In this document: positions 35,740 through 44,015 of the stretch, piece after piece
How positions within the stretch are numbered: position 1 is the stretch's first letter
Layout: every line of letters begins with the position of its first letter
Assembly: GCF_011045115.1 (NCBI RefSeq)
Contig: NZ_JAAKZG010000021.1
Span: 1 to 55,981 of the forward strand
Length of the DNA: 55,981 nucleotides
From: Mesorhizobium zhangyense
Lineage (GTDB): Bacteria; Pseudomonadota; Alphaproteobacteria; Rhizobiales; Rhizobiaceae
Direction of reading: 5' to 3'
Translations under genes and position numbers: made by a program
The notes under the pieces: generated by a model
Database searches by the model: none
Told to the model about the DNA's origin: nothing
Seen by the model: only the letters and a program-made list of their open reading frames with translations

Positions 35740-36606
35740 ATGAGCAAATTCAAGGCCGCCGCCATCCAGATGCGCTCGGGCATCGATCCGAAGCGCAATG
35801 TCGAAACTTTCGAAGCGCTGGTGCGCGAAGCGGCGGGGCAGGGCGCCACCTACATCCAGACGCCGGAAATGACCGGCGCTATCGTCAGCGACAGCGAAGC
35901 CCGGCAATCTGCCTTCACCACGCAGGATCGCGATATCATCGCGGCAGCGTCCGCAAGGCTGTCGCGTGAGCTCGGCATCTTCCTGCATATCGGCTCGACG
36001 GCCATCGTGCGCGCCGATGGGAAGCTTGCCAACCGGGCGCTGCTTTACTCACCCGAGGGCGCGTCGATTGCGCTCTACGACAAGATCCACATGTTCGATG
36101 TCGATCTCGACAATGGCGAAAGCTGGCGCGAATCGAACGCCTATGAGGCCGGAACCGAGGCGGTCGTCGCCGAGCTTCCCTTCGCCAAGCTCGGCTTCGC
36201 CATCTGCTACGACGTGCGCTTTCCGCAGCTTTTCCGCGCCGAGGCGCTGGCAGGCGCCGATGTGCTGACCGCACCGGCCGCCTTTACCCGCCAGACCGGC
36301 GAGGCGCACTGGCACGTGCTCCAGCGCGCCCGCGCCATCGAAAACGGCGCCTTCATGATCTCGGCTGCACAAGGCGGCAAGCATGAGGACGGCCGCGAAA
36401 CCTATGGCCACTCGCTGATCGTCGACCCCTGGGGCAAGATCATCGCCGAGGCCGATCATGACGAGCCCGGCGTCATCGTCGCCGAGATCGACACGGCGCT
36501 TTCGGCGGCCGCCCGCAAGAAAATCCCGAACCTCAAGAACGCGCGAGAATTCGCCGTGAACACCATCGCCGCGGAGGGCGTTTCGCTCCGGGGAGCGGCG
36601 TCTTGA
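35740..36606 (+). CDS. Nitrilase-superfamily amidohydrolase (Nit1-like)
   Basis: A 288-aa carbon-nitrogen hydrolase. The catalytic triad is Glu43 (PEMTG), Lys115 (YDKIHMFDVD) and Cys156 (ICYDVRFPQLF). The motifs match the Nit1 branch, deaminated-glutathione amidase, which hydrolyses a side-product of transaminases acting on glutathione. Placement right after glutaredoxin fits a glutathione-repair role. The start ATG is preceded by GAGGAGGAAACG. Its stop overlaps the next start by four bases. Confidence 0.92.
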   Translation: MSKFKAAAIQMRSGIDPKRNVETFEALVREAAGQGATYIQTPEMTGAIVSDSEARQSAFTTQDRDIIAAASARLSRELGIFLHIGSTAIVRADGKLANRALLYSPEGASIALYDKIHMFDVDLDNGESWRESNAYEAGTEAVVAELPFAKLGFAICYDVRFPQLFRAEALAGADVLTAPAAFTRQTGEAHWHVLQRARAIENGAFMISAAQGGKHEDGRETYGHSLIVDPWGKIIAEADHDEPGVIVAEIDTALSAAARKKIPNLKNAREFAVNTIAAEGVSLRGAAS

Positions 36607-37028
36607 TCAAGTTCTCGCTCACCTGCGAGCGTTCGCATGATTTCGAAGGCTGGTTCCGCAACAACGAGGACTTCGAGAAGCAGCAGAAGCGCGGCCTCGT
36701 CGATTGCCCGGCCTGCGGCTCGCACAAGGTCGAGAAGGCGCTGATGGCGCCTGCCGTTTCGACCGGCCGCAAGAAGGAAAAGATCGCGCTCGCCATGAAC
36801 GAGCAGCAGCGCGCCGCCATGGCGCAGCTCAAAGCGCTGTCGGAAAAGATCCGCGAGAATTCGGACTATGTCGGCGACAAATTCGCCGAGGAAGCGCGCA
36901 AGATCCACTTCGGCGAATCCGACGCGCGCGGCATCTACGGCGAAGCGACGCTCGACGAGGCCAAGAGCCTCGCCGAAGACGGCGTCGAGTTCATGCCGAT
37001 CCCGACATTCCCCGACGACCAGAATTGA
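36603..37028 (+). CDS. DUF1178 family protein
   Basis: A 141-aa protein. The N-terminus IKFSLTCERSHDFEGWFRNNEDFEKQQKRGLVDCPACGS has cysteines (CERSH, CPAC) that suggest a small zinc ribbon. The C-terminal IRENSDYVGDKFAEEARKIHFGESDARGIYGEAT is the conserved DUF1178 block. Function unknown. The start is a TTG at 36603, inferred because the family begins MI(R/K)F/Y at that point. TTGA overlaps the upstream stop, so expression depends on coupling. Confidence 0.9.
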   Translation: MIKFSLTCERSHDFEGWFRNNEDFEKQQKRGLVDCPACGSHKVEKALMAPAVSTGRKKEKIALAMNEQQRAAMAQLKALSEKIRENSDYVGDKFAEEARKIHFGESDARGIYGEATLDEAKSLAEDGVEFMPIPTFPDDQN

Positions 37029-37136
37029 AAGGAACTACCTCCTTGAGGCCTGCCGGATAGCTTCATCCAGCGATCGAAAGGCCGCTTCCTCGAAAGTACA
37101 GCAAACCATCGGCTCAAACGTCGCGACAAGCTGTTC

Positions 37137-37213
37137 GTATCATCCCATGATACTTATCTGTTGACAAGCAGCGCGTATCGCCGCATGGTACGTAGAGGGC
37201 GGGGACATGATAC
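37137..37213. promoter_or_regulatory. higBA promoter with operator repeats
   Basis: GTATCATCCCATGATAC (37137-37153) is a perfect 7-bp inverted repeat with a 3-nt centre. A degenerate copy lies at 37175-37191 (GTATC...GGTAC), and a half-site ATGATAC recurs at 37207-37213, overlapping the higB start codon. Between the first two lies TTGACA (37161-37166); an ATGGTA at 37185-37190 (18-nt spacing) would be the -10, inside the second operator. This is the expected layout for HigA autorepression. Confidence 0.7.
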
Positions 37214-37488
37214 GGTCGTTCAAAGACAAGGCGAGCGAGTTGGTTCTGAGAGGTCGAACCCCTAAAGGGTTCCCGGCCAATCTTGTTCGCTCGGCTCAGC
37301 GGAAGCTCTACATGATTGAGCACGCTGTCGAATTGAGGGATCTGATGTCACCTCCCGGAAACCGACTGGAGGTGTTGAAAGGCGACCGCGCCGGCCAGTA
37401 CTCAATTCGGATCAACGATCAGTTTCGCGTCTGCTTTCGGTGGGCAGACGGCCATGCAGAGGACGTTGAAATCACCGACTACCACTAA
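37207..37488 (+). CDS. higB: HigB-type toxin (RelE superfamily mRNA interferase)
   Basis: A 93-aa protein starting IRSFKDKASELVLRGRTPKGFPANLVRSAQRKLYMIEHAVELRDLMSPPGNRLEVLKGDRAGQYSIRINDQFRVCFRW. This is the complete HigB pattern, ending with a typical EITDYH. HigB cleaves mRNA on the ribosome. The conserved basic residues (RxxxxK, the R in QFRVCF) and C-terminal DYH are present, so the toxin looks intact. GGGCGGGG precedes the ATG. The surrounding 0.9 kb looks less GC-rich than its neighbours, consistent with acquisition. Confidence 0.94.
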   Translation: MIRSFKDKASELVLRGRTPKGFPANLVRSAQRKLYMIEHAVELRDLMSPPGNRLEVLKGDRAGQYSIRINDQFRVCFRWADGHAEDVEITDYH

Positions 37489-37548
37489 AGACTTGGTAAC
37501 CGCCTATCTGGCACACCACTACTTTTATTTACTCAAAGGTTCACGGTC

Positions 37549-37875
37549 ATGAACACCCATTTCGCACCCCCGATACATCCCGGAGAGATACTTCGTGAAG
37601 AATATCTAGCGCCGCTGCATCTGAAGCCCTACACGCTGGCCAAGAGGCTCAACGTACCCCGCACCCGCATTGAGAGGCTGGTTGCGGAACACACCCCTGT
37701 CACCCCGGATACGGCCCTCAGACTTGGCAGGTTCTTTGGAACGACACCGCAGTTCTGGATGAACATGCAGGCCGGATTCGACATCGCGGTTGAAGCAAAA
37801 GCCAAGATGGCCGACCTCGAAAAGATCGAGCCGCTGACAGCAGAGAATTTCGCAGAGGCGAGACTTTCGGCCTAA
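37549..37875 (+). CDS. higA: HigA-type antitoxin (XRE/HTH)
   Basis: A 108-aa protein with the HigA signature IHPGEILREEYLAPLHLKPYTLAKRLNVPRTRIERLVAEHTPVTPDTALRLGRFFGTTPQFWMNMQAGFDI. Its helix-turn-helix (residues about 28-60) should bind the palindromes upstream of higB. It neutralises HigB and represses the operon. The toxin comes first, as usual for higBA, but the 60-nt gap between the genes is longer than typical. The C-terminus (EKIEPLTAENFAEARLSA) is intact. Confidence 0.94.
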   Translation: MNTHFAPPIHPGEILREEYLAPLHLKPYTLAKRLNVPRTRIERLVAEHTPVTPDTALRLGRFFGTTPQFWMNMQAGFDIAVEAKAKMADLEKIEPLTAENFAEARLSA

Positions 37876-37980
37876 GCCGCGCACCATGCTTTGTAGGCCA
37901 CGACCGTCCCGGCGGGCGGGATCGCGTCATATTGGTGGTCTCGACGATAAGCACACTGCCCTCGTAGCGCTGATAATCCC

Positions 37981-38874
37981 ATGAAAAACCTATGGAACTC
38001 GGCCATCGGCCTGCTGCTGGTCAACGGCGCGCTGCTGGGGCTGACGCTGCCCTTTGGCAAGATGGCGGGGCAGGCCGGCGTCGCGCCGATGCTTTGGGCC
38101 TTCGTCATCTCGTTCGGCGCGGGCGGCGTTCTCCTCTGCGCGCTTCTGGCGCGGGGGCAGCGCATTGCGCTGAATGCCCACAAGCTGCGCTATTTCGTCG
38201 TCACGGCGACGATCTCCTACGCCATTCCGAACCTGCTGCTGCTTTCGGCGATCCCGCATCTCGGCGCCGGCTACACCGGCATCATGTTCACCCTGTCGCC
38301 GGTCATCACACTGGTGCTTTCGATTCTGCTCGGCGTGCGCCGCCCGAACGGGCTCGGCATTGCCGGCATTGCCGTCGGCTTCGTCGGGGCCGCGATGGTG
38401 GCGCTGACGCGCGGCGAGGCGGTCCAGCCGGCGGAATTGTTCTGGGTCATCGTCGGGCTGCTGGTTCCGGTCAGCCTCGCCGCCGGGAATATCTATCGCA
38501 GCTATGACTGGCCGGCCGATGCAGGCCCGATCGAACTTGCCGCCGGCAGCCATCTCGCCTCGGCAGTGATTCTCCTAACTGCGATAGTGACCGTTGGCGG
38601 CGGCTTGTCGTCATTCGGCGCATTGGCCGGCGAGCCCGTTCTGGTGCTGGCGCAGGTTGCCGCCGCATCGACGATGTTTGCGGTGTTCTTCCGGCTGCAG
38701 GCGGTCGGCGGGCCGGTCTATCTCAGCCAGATCGGCTATGTCGCCGCCGCGGTCGGCCTGATTTCAGGCACGTTCTTCCTCGGCGAGCGCTATCAGGCGT
38801 TGACCTGGATCGGTGCGGCGATCGTTACCGTCGGCGTCTTCATGACGACGCGCGCCCAGAACGGAAAGGCTTAA
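37981..38874 (+). CDS. DMT-superfamily (EamA) transporter
   Basis: A 297-aa membrane protein with ten helices in two EamA repeats. It begins LWNSAIGLLLVNGALLGLTLPFGKMAGQAGVAP. The second repeat starts around residue 150 and ends QALTWIGAAIVTVGVFMTTRAQNGKA. The substrate is unknown. No clear Shine-Dalgarno sequence is visible. It lies between higBA and the convergent ubiG, whose stop is 11 nt beyond this gene's end, and is unrelated in sequence style to the other EamA gene at 6298. Confidence 0.88.
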   Translation: MKNLWNSAIGLLLVNGALLGLTLPFGKMAGQAGVAPMLWAFVISFGAGGVLLCALLARGQRIALNAHKLRYFVVTATISYAIPNLLLLSAIPHLGAGYTGIMFTLSPVITLVLSILLGVRRPNGLGIAGIAVGFVGAAMVALTRGEAVQPAELFWVIVGLLVPVSLAAGNIYRSYDWPADAGPIELAAGSHLASAVILLTAIVTVGGGLSSFGALAGEPVLVLAQVAAASTMFAVFFRLQAVGGPVYLSQIGYVAAAVGLISGTFFLGERYQALTWIGAAIVTVGVFMTTRAQNGKA

Positions 38875-38885
38875 AAGCTTAAACC

Positions 38886-39638
38886 TCAGTTCGTCGGCGC
38901 GTGTTCCGTCAGGACCATGTAGTTGACGTCCATGTCCTTGGATTTCTGCCAGCGATCGGCAAGCGGGCTGTAGACGACGCCGGTGCGGTTGATGATGCGC
39001 ATGCCGGCCTTGCCGAGCGAGCCTTCCAGCTCTTCCGGCCGCACCAGCTTGCCATATTGGTGCGTGCCACGCGGCAGCCAGCGCAGCAGATATTCCGCGC
39101 CAACGATCGCCAGTCCCAATGCCTTCAGCGTGCGGTTGATGGTGGCGACGAACATGATGCCGTCCGGCTTCACCATCTCGGAACATTTGGCGATGAACAG
39201 GTCGATGTCGGCGACATGCTCGACCACTTCCATGTTCAGCACGACGTCGAATTTCTCACCGGCCTCGGCCAGAGCTTCGGCGGTCGTGGCGCGGTAATCC
39301 ACAGTCACGCCGGCTTCCGCCGCATGGAGCTTCGCCACCTCGATGTTGGTTTCCGAAGCATCCGCGCCCACCACTTCGGCGCCCAGGCGCGACATCGGCT
39401 CGCACAAAAGACCGCCGCCGCAGCCGATATCGAGGATGCGCAGGCCCTCGAAGGGCTTTGCGGCATGCGCATCGCGGCCGAAGCGGGCCGCCACCTGGTC
39501 GCGGATATAGGCGAGACGCACGGGATTGAATTTGTGCAGCGGGCGGAATTTCCCGTTGGGGTTCCACCATTCGGCTGCAAGCGCGGAGAAGCGTTCCACT
39601 TCTCCGGCGTCGATCGTCGATCGTCGGGCCTCGGGCAT
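38886..39638 (-). CDS. ubiG: Ubiquinone biosynthesis O-methyltransferase
   Basis: A 250-aa enzyme catalysing both O-methylations in ubiquinone synthesis at the inner membrane face. SAM motif [14 protein letters not shown] lies near residue 70, followed by [15 protein letters not shown] and [11 protein letters not shown]. The UbiG-specific N-terminus [32 protein letters not shown] and the membrane-insertion segment [25 protein letters not shown] are both present. AAGGAG precedes the ATG. A candidate -35 TTGACA sits at 39685-39690 on the minus strand with only a weak -10. Confidence 0.96.
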   Translation of the reverse strand: MPEARRSTIDAGEVERFSALAAEWWNPNGKFRPLHKFNPVRLAYIRDQVAARFGRDAHAAKPFEGLRILDIGCGGGLLCEPMSRLGAEVVGADASETNIEVAKLHAAEAGVTVDYRATTAEALAEAGEKFDVVLNMEVVEHVADIDLFIAKCSEMVKPDGIMFVATINRTLKALGLAIVGAEYLLRWLPRGTHQYGKLVRPEELEGSLGKAGMRIINRTGVVYSPLADRWQKSKDMDVNYMVLTEHAPTN

Positions 39639-39841
39639 AGATTTGTCTCCTTCGACGCAAGGAAGTCGGGTTTGGGGCGAAAAATGTCAAGGCAACAATT
39701 TTTATCGACATTGGCGAAAGAGTGGATCGGCTGTGGAAAGATTTTTGAATGTTTTCAACCTAAGCATTTGTTTTCGTTCAGGCAGCGCATTTTTTCATGC
39801 CTGATTTTTCCACACCCTTTCCGCCTCCCGCATAATTCCAG

Positions 39842-39988
39842 CCAGTTCCTCCCATGGGAACATCGATCGCGACGGTGATCTGTGGGGAGGAACCGGCGCT
39901 TCCGTCTTGCGGCAAACGTAGCCGCAAGGCCGGGGAGGTTCCGTCCAAGGGTTCTCCTGCGGGTATTATGGCCCGCGCGTGCTGGACG
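39842..39988. ncRNA. Candidate structured RNA or leader upstream of lysC
   Basis: Successive perfect or near-perfect stems occur. 39842-39853 pairs with 39885-39896 (11 of 12 pairs). CTTGCGGC (39906-39913) pairs with GCCGCAAG (39921-39928). CGTCCA (39942-39947) pairs with TGGACG (39983-39988) and encloses GCGGG/CCCGC (39959-39963/39972-39976). A further small hairpin CATTC...GAATG follows near 40008-40023. No match to RNase P, tmRNA, SRP, 6S or a named riboswitch was recognised. The strand is undecided because stems fold similarly in both directions. Confidence 0.4.
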
Positions 39989-40178
39989 AGCACATAGGCT
40001 CTGTCTTCATTCGTAAATGAATGAAAGCAGGGAGCAGCGGAACGGACGGGAACAGAAATCGCCGGCGGGGCGCGGAAGTCGCGCCACTTACTAAACACTA
40101 GGAAGGCACGGCCATGCGCCCCGCTTCCCGATCTTTGACAATGGCCAGATGCGAAAGCAGGCGTGGCGATGATGAAGC

Positions 40179-40218
40179 GCGCCTCACCTTCTCCCACAAG
40201 GGGAGAAGGATGAGACGC
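40179..40218. repeat. Short palindromic intergenic repeat
   Basis: CCTTCTCCC (40187-40195) pairs perfectly with GGGAGAAGG (40201-40209) around a 5-nt loop. The stem continues through GCGCCTCA/TGAGACGC with one mismatch and one bulge, giving a hairpin of about 40 nt. It has the style of the larger palindromic elements elsewhere in the window and is probably a short member of a dispersed rhizobial repeat. Confidence 0.7.
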
Positions 40219-40357
40219 CGCCGCTCCCACCTTGCCTAACCCCATTGTTTTGGATAAGGAGGCCGCGACTTGGCAGATGCGGTTTCGCTCAGGCCTTCGT
40301 TTCGACTTTCCGGCGGCAGTGACAGGCCCTGGGCATAGCAAAGGGCATCCGGCTTCC

Positions 40358-41611
40358 ATGGCGCGCATCGTGATGAAATTCGGCGGAACTTCCGTCGCCG
40401 ACATCAGCCGCATTCGCAATGTGGCACGCCATGTCAAACGCGAGGTCGATGCCGGCCACGATGTCGCCGTCGTCGTCTCCGCCATGTCGGGCAAGACCAA
40501 CGAACTGGTTGCCTGGACCCGCGACGCCTCGCCGATGCATGATGCCCGCGAATATGACGCCGTTGTCGCCTCGGGCGAACAGGTTACCGCTGGCCTGCTG
40601 GCGATCGCGCTGCAGAATATCGGCGTCCACGCCCGCTCATGGCAGGGCTGGCAGATCCCGATCAAGACCGACAACGCCCACGGTGCTGCGCGCATCATGG
40701 ATATCGACGGCTCGTTCCTGATCCAGCGCTTTGGCGAAGGCCAGGTGGCCGTCATCGCCGGTTTCCAGGGCATCGGCCCGGACAACCGCATCGCCACGCT
40801 TGGCCGCGGCGGCTCGGACACCAGTGCCGTCGCCATTGCCGCCGCCGTCAAGGCGGATCGCTGCGACATCTACACCGATGTCGACGGCGTCTACACAACC
40901 GACCCGCGCATCGAGCCGAAGGCGCGGCGGCTTTCCAAGATTTCCTTCGAGGAAATGCTTGAAATGGCGTCGCTCGGCGCCAAGGTCTTGCAGGTGCGTT
41001 CGGTCGAGCTCGCCATGGTGCACCGGGTGCGCACCTTCGTCCGCTCGTCCTTCGACGATCCGGACGCGCCGGGAATGGGCGATCTTCTCAATCCGCCCGG
41101 AACGCTTATTTGCGACGAGGAAGAAATCGTGGAACAGCAGGTCGTCACCGGAATTGCTTACGCCAAGGATGAGGCCCAGATATCGCTGCGCCGCGTCTCC
41201 GACCGGCCGGGTGTCGCCGCCGGCATCTTCGGCCCGCTGGCCGAGGCAAACATCAATGTCGACATGATCGTCCAGAACATTTCCGAGGACGGCAAATCGA
41301 CCGACATGACCTTCACCGTGCCGTCCGGCGATGTCGACAAGGCGCTGGCCGTGCTCGAAACGATTCGCCCGACGATCGGCTACGACGCCGTCCAGCACGA
41401 CGACGGCATGTCCAAGGTTTCGGTCATCGGCATCGGCATGCGCAGCCACGCCGGCGTTGCTGCGACCGCTTTCAAGGCACTTGCCGAAAAAAGCATCAAT
41501 ATCCGTGCGATAACGACCTCCGAGATCAAGATTTCGATCCTGATCGACGGTCCCTACACGGAACTTGCGGTTCGCACTTTGCATTCCGTCTACGGTCTGG
41601 ATAAGCAGTAG
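40358..41611 (+). CDS. lysC: Aspartate kinase
   Basis: A 417-aa monofunctional aspartokinase, the first enzyme of lysine/threonine/methionine synthesis. The N-terminal IVMKFGGTSVADISRIRNVA carries the kinase signature. GRGGSDTSAVAIAAAVKADRCDIYTDVDGVYTTDPRI is the catalytic core. Two ACT regulatory domains follow (from about residue 265), with feedback control by lysine and/or threonine expected. I use ATG 40358, where family similarity begins. It heads the conserved lysC-ptsP-prfA-prmC block. Confidence 0.96.
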   Translation: MARIVMKFGGTSVADISRIRNVARHVKREVDAGHDVAVVVSAMSGKTNELVAWTRDASPMHDAREYDAVVASGEQVTAGLLAIALQNIGVHARSWQGWQIPIKTDNAHGAARIMDIDGSFLIQRFGEGQVAVIAGFQGIGPDNRIATLGRGGSDTSAVAIAAAVKADRCDIYTDVDGVYTTDPRIEPKARRLSKISFEEMLEMASLGAKVLQVRSVELAMVHRVRTFVRSSFDDPDAPGMGDLLNPPGTLICDEEEIVEQQVVTGIAYAKDEAQISLRRVSDRPGVAAGIFGPLAEANINVDMIVQNISEDGKSTDMTFTVPSGDVDKALAVLETIRPTIGYDAVQHDDGMSKVSVIGIGMRSHAGVAATAFKALAEKSINIRAITTSEIKISILIDGPYTELAVRTLHSVYGLDKQ

Positions 41612-41639
41612 ACAGATAGATTTTTTCGGTCCCCCATTA

Positions 41640-41667
41640 GCCGGCGTGTGGCATTATGCACGCCGGC
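41640..41667. terminator. Hairpin between lysC and ptsP
   Basis: GCCGGCGTG (41640-41648) pairs perfectly with CACGCCGGC (41659-41667) around a 10-nt loop. A T-run (TTTTTT, about 41621-41626) lies before rather than after the stem. It is therefore more likely an RNA-stabilising or attenuating hairpin in an operon spacer than a full terminator. Confidence 0.5.
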
Positions 41668-41692
41668 CAATGATAGTTGGAGACGGCATCTG

Positions 41693-43966
41693 ATGCGTGA
41701 CACGGCCGGCGGTCCACGCGTTCTCTTGAAACGGCTTCGCGAGCTGATGGCGGAGCCGCTTGAAGCGCAGGAGCGGCTTGACCGCATCGTGCGCGACATC
41801 GCCCAGAACATGGTGGCCGAAGTCTGCTCGCTCTATGTGCTGCGCGCCGATTCGGTTCTCGAACTCTACGCCACCGAAGGTCTCAATCCCGGCGCGGTCC
41901 ACCTGGCGCAGTTGCGGCTCGGACAGGGTCTGGTCGGCACCATCGCGGCCAGCGCGCGTGCGCTGAACCTGTCTAATGCGCAGGAACATCCAGCCTTTGC
42001 CTATCTCCCGGAAACGGGCGAAGAAATCTACAATTCCTTCCTCGGCGTGCCGGTGCTCAGGGCAGGGCGCACGCTGGGCGTGCTTGTCGTCCAGAATAGG
42101 ACGCAGCGGCATTATCGCGAAGACGAGGTCGAGGCGCTGGAAACCACCGCCATGGTGATTGCCGAGATGATCGCCACCGGCGATCTCGCCCGGCTGACGC
42201 GCCATGACGGGCTGGAGCTCGACCTGCGCCGCCCGGCGAGCTTCAAGGGTCTCTCGTTCAACGAAGGCGTCGGGCTCGGCCATGTCGTGCTGCATGAGCC
42301 ACGCATCGTCGTCACCAACCTGTTCAACGAGGACAGTGAGCAGGAAATGCGCCGCCTCGAATTGGCGCTCGGGTCGCTGCGGCTCTCCATCGACGACATG
42401 CTGTCGCGCCGCGAGGTCGCCTTCGAAGGCGAGCATCGCGAGGTGCTGGAAGCCTACCGCATGTTCGCCAATGACCGTGGCTGGGTGCGCCGGCTGGAGG
42501 AGGCGGTTAGCAACGGCCTGACCGCCGAAGCCGCCGTCGAAAAGGTGCAGAGCGACATGCGCGCGCGCATGCTGCATATGACCGACCCCTATCTGCGCGA
42601 GCGGATGAGCGATTTCGACGATCTCGCCAACCGCCTGCTGCGCCAGTTGATGGGCCGTGCGCCGGAGGATGTTGCGGCCTCGCTGCCGAAGGATGCGATC
42701 GTCGTCGCCCGCTCGATGGGTGCTGCCGAGCTGCTCGACTATCCACGCGAGAAGCTGCGCGGCCTCGTGCTGGAAGACGGAGCCGCCACCAGCCACGTCG
42801 TCATCGTGGCGCGCGCCATGGGCATTCCCGTCGCCGGCCAGATGAAGGGCGCCGTCTCGATGGCGGAAAACGGCGATGCGATCATCGTCGACGGCGAGGA
42901 CGGCACCATTCACCTGCGGCCCCAACCGGACCTCGAAGCTGCCTATGCCGAAAAAGTCCGGTTCCGAGCGCGCCGGCAGGAACTGTACCGCGAACTGCGC
43001 AGCAAGCCGTCGATTTCCAGGGACGGCATCCATATCGATCTCCTGATGAATGCCGGGCTCGCCGTCGACCTGCCGCAACTGGCCGAGGCGGGTGCGAGCG
43101 GCATTGGCCTGTTCCGCACCGAATTGCAGTTCATGGTCGCCTCGACATTCCCGCGCGCCGAAGCACAGGAGCGGCTCTATCGCGATGTGCTCGACGCGGC
43201 CCAGGGCAAGCCCGTCACCTTCCGCACCATCGATATTGGCGGCGACAAGGTGCTGCCCTATTTCAAGGGCTCGGTCCATGAAGAAAACCCGGCGCTTGGC
43301 TGGCGCGCCATCCGCCTGACGCTCGATCGGCCCGGTCTCCTGCGCGCGCAGGTCCGGGCATTGCTCAAGGCTGCCGGCGGACGCGAACTGAAGCTGATGC
43401 TGCCGATGGTGACCGAGCTTGGCGAGATCGCGCAGGCCCGCGAACTCATCGAGCGCGAGGTGCGGCATCTGTCGCGCTTTGCCCACCATCTGCCGACCAG
43501 CCTCAAGCTCGGCGCGATGCTCGAAGTGCCGTCGCTGCTGTGGCAGATCGACGAATTGATGCAGACGGTGGATTTCGTTTCCGTCGGTTCCAACGACCTG
43601 TTCCAGTTCGTCATGGCAACGGATCGCGGCAACACGCAGCTTTCGGATCGCTTCGACCCCCTGTCGGTGCCGTTCCTGCGGGTGCTCAAGCACATAGCCG
43701 ACGCCGGCCATCGCAATCACACGCCGGTGACGCTTTGCGGAGAACTCGCGGGCAAGCCGATTTCGGCAATGGCGCTGGTCGGTCTCGGCTATCGCTCGAT
43801 CTCGATGTCACCCGCCTCGATCGGCCCGGTCAAGGCGATGCTGGCCGAATTGCCGGTTGTGGAGTTGACGGCGTTCCTGCACGACAATATGTCCGGTCCA
43901 ACCGTCGGCCTGCCTATGCGCGCGCTGTTGCAGACCTTTGCCGACGACCGCTCCATTCCGCTTTGA
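41693..43966 (+). CDS. ptsP: Nitrogen PTS enzyme I (PEP-protein phosphotransferase)
   Basis: The product is 757 aa. An N-terminal GAF domain (about 20-160) precedes the enzyme I domains. The phosphohistidine site is His368 in EDGAATSHVVIVARAMGIPV. The PEP-binding C-terminal barrel includes GLFRTELQFM, TFRTIDIGGDKVLPYF and SVGSNDLFQFVMATDR. It feeds phosphate to NPr and EIIA-Ntr, linking nitrogen and carbon status to regulation. Its GAF domain in relatives binds glutamine. The ATG at 41693 follows GGAG at a rather long distance. Its stop directly precedes a repeat-derived leader of prfA. Confidence 0.96.
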   Translation: MRDTAGGPRVLLKRLRELMAEPLEAQERLDRIVRDIAQNMVAEVCSLYVLRADSVLELYATEGLNPGAVHLAQLRLGQGLVGTIAASARALNLSNAQEHPAFAYLPETGEEIYNSFLGVPVLRAGRTLGVLVVQNRTQRHYREDEVEALETTAMVIAEMIATGDLARLTRHDGLELDLRRPASFKGLSFNEGVGLGHVVLHEPRIVVTNLFNEDSEQEMRRLELALGSLRLSIDDMLSRREVAFEGEHREVLEAYRMFANDRGWVRRLEEAVSNGLTAEAAVEKVQSDMRARMLHMTDPYLRERMSDFDDLANRLLRQLMGRAPEDVAASLPKDAIVVARSMGAAELLDYPREKLRGLVLEDGAATSHVVIVARAMGIPVAGQMKGAVSMAENGDAIIVDGEDGTIHLRPQPDLEAAYAEKVRFRARRQELYRELRSKPSISRDGIHIDLLMNAGLAVDLPQLAEAGASGIGLFRTELQFMVASTFPRAEAQERLYRDVLDAAQGKPVTFRTIDIGGDKVLPYFKGSVHEENPALGWRAIRLTLDRPGLLRAQVRALLKAAGGRELKLMLPMVTELGEIAQARELIEREVRHLSRFAHHLPTSLKLGAMLEVPSLLWQIDELMQTVDFVSVGSNDLFQFVMATDRGNTQLSDRFDPLSVPFLRVLKHIADAGHRNHTPVTLCGELAGKPISAMALVGLGYRSISMSPASIGPVKAMLAELPVVELTAFLHDNMSGPTVGLPMRALLQTFADDRSIPL

Positions 43967-43967
43967 A

Positions 43968-43987
43968 ATTCAGGTGAGGGCGGCCTG
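43968..43987 (+). repeat. Half-copy of the 51.9-kb inverted-repeat element
   Basis: The 20 nt after the ptsP stop (ATTCAGGTGAGGG then CGGCCTG) match 51885-51904 at 19 of 20 positions. Only one arm is present here; the remainder up to the prfA ATG does not match. It forms the start of the 49-nt ptsP-prfA spacer. Confidence 0.7.
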
Positions 43988-44015
43988 ACGTGCATCTCGT
44001 CGAGTACAAATAACG

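Larger units (their letters stand above)
39639..40357. other. 719-nt ubiG-lysC intergenic region, no gene recognised
   Basis: The first part (39639-39780) holds the ubiG leader and promoter on the minus strand and is A/T-rich. From 39842 to about 40090 the sequence is dense in inverted repeats (described separately). A compact palindrome follows at 40179-40218. The last 140 nt should contain the lysC promoter and leader, where no convincing -35/-10 pair stands out. Long open frames on both strands here have no recognisable protein character. Confidence 0.7.

Noticed and set aside
40080-40110. GCCACT...AGGAAGGC upstream of lysC resembling cobalamin riboswitch boxes
   Set aside because: The obligatory upstream conserved core and the downstream CAGGAGACCTGCC box are missing, and lysC is not a B12-controlled gene.
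39778-40869. Long minus-strand open frame (363 codons) across the lysC leader and 5' end
   Set aside because: It lies mostly antisense to lysC, has no domain character and contains the palindromic repeats; a consequence of high GC.
41654-43720. 688-codon minus-strand open frame antisense to ptsP
   Set aside because: Shadow frame; ptsP carries all active-site motifs.
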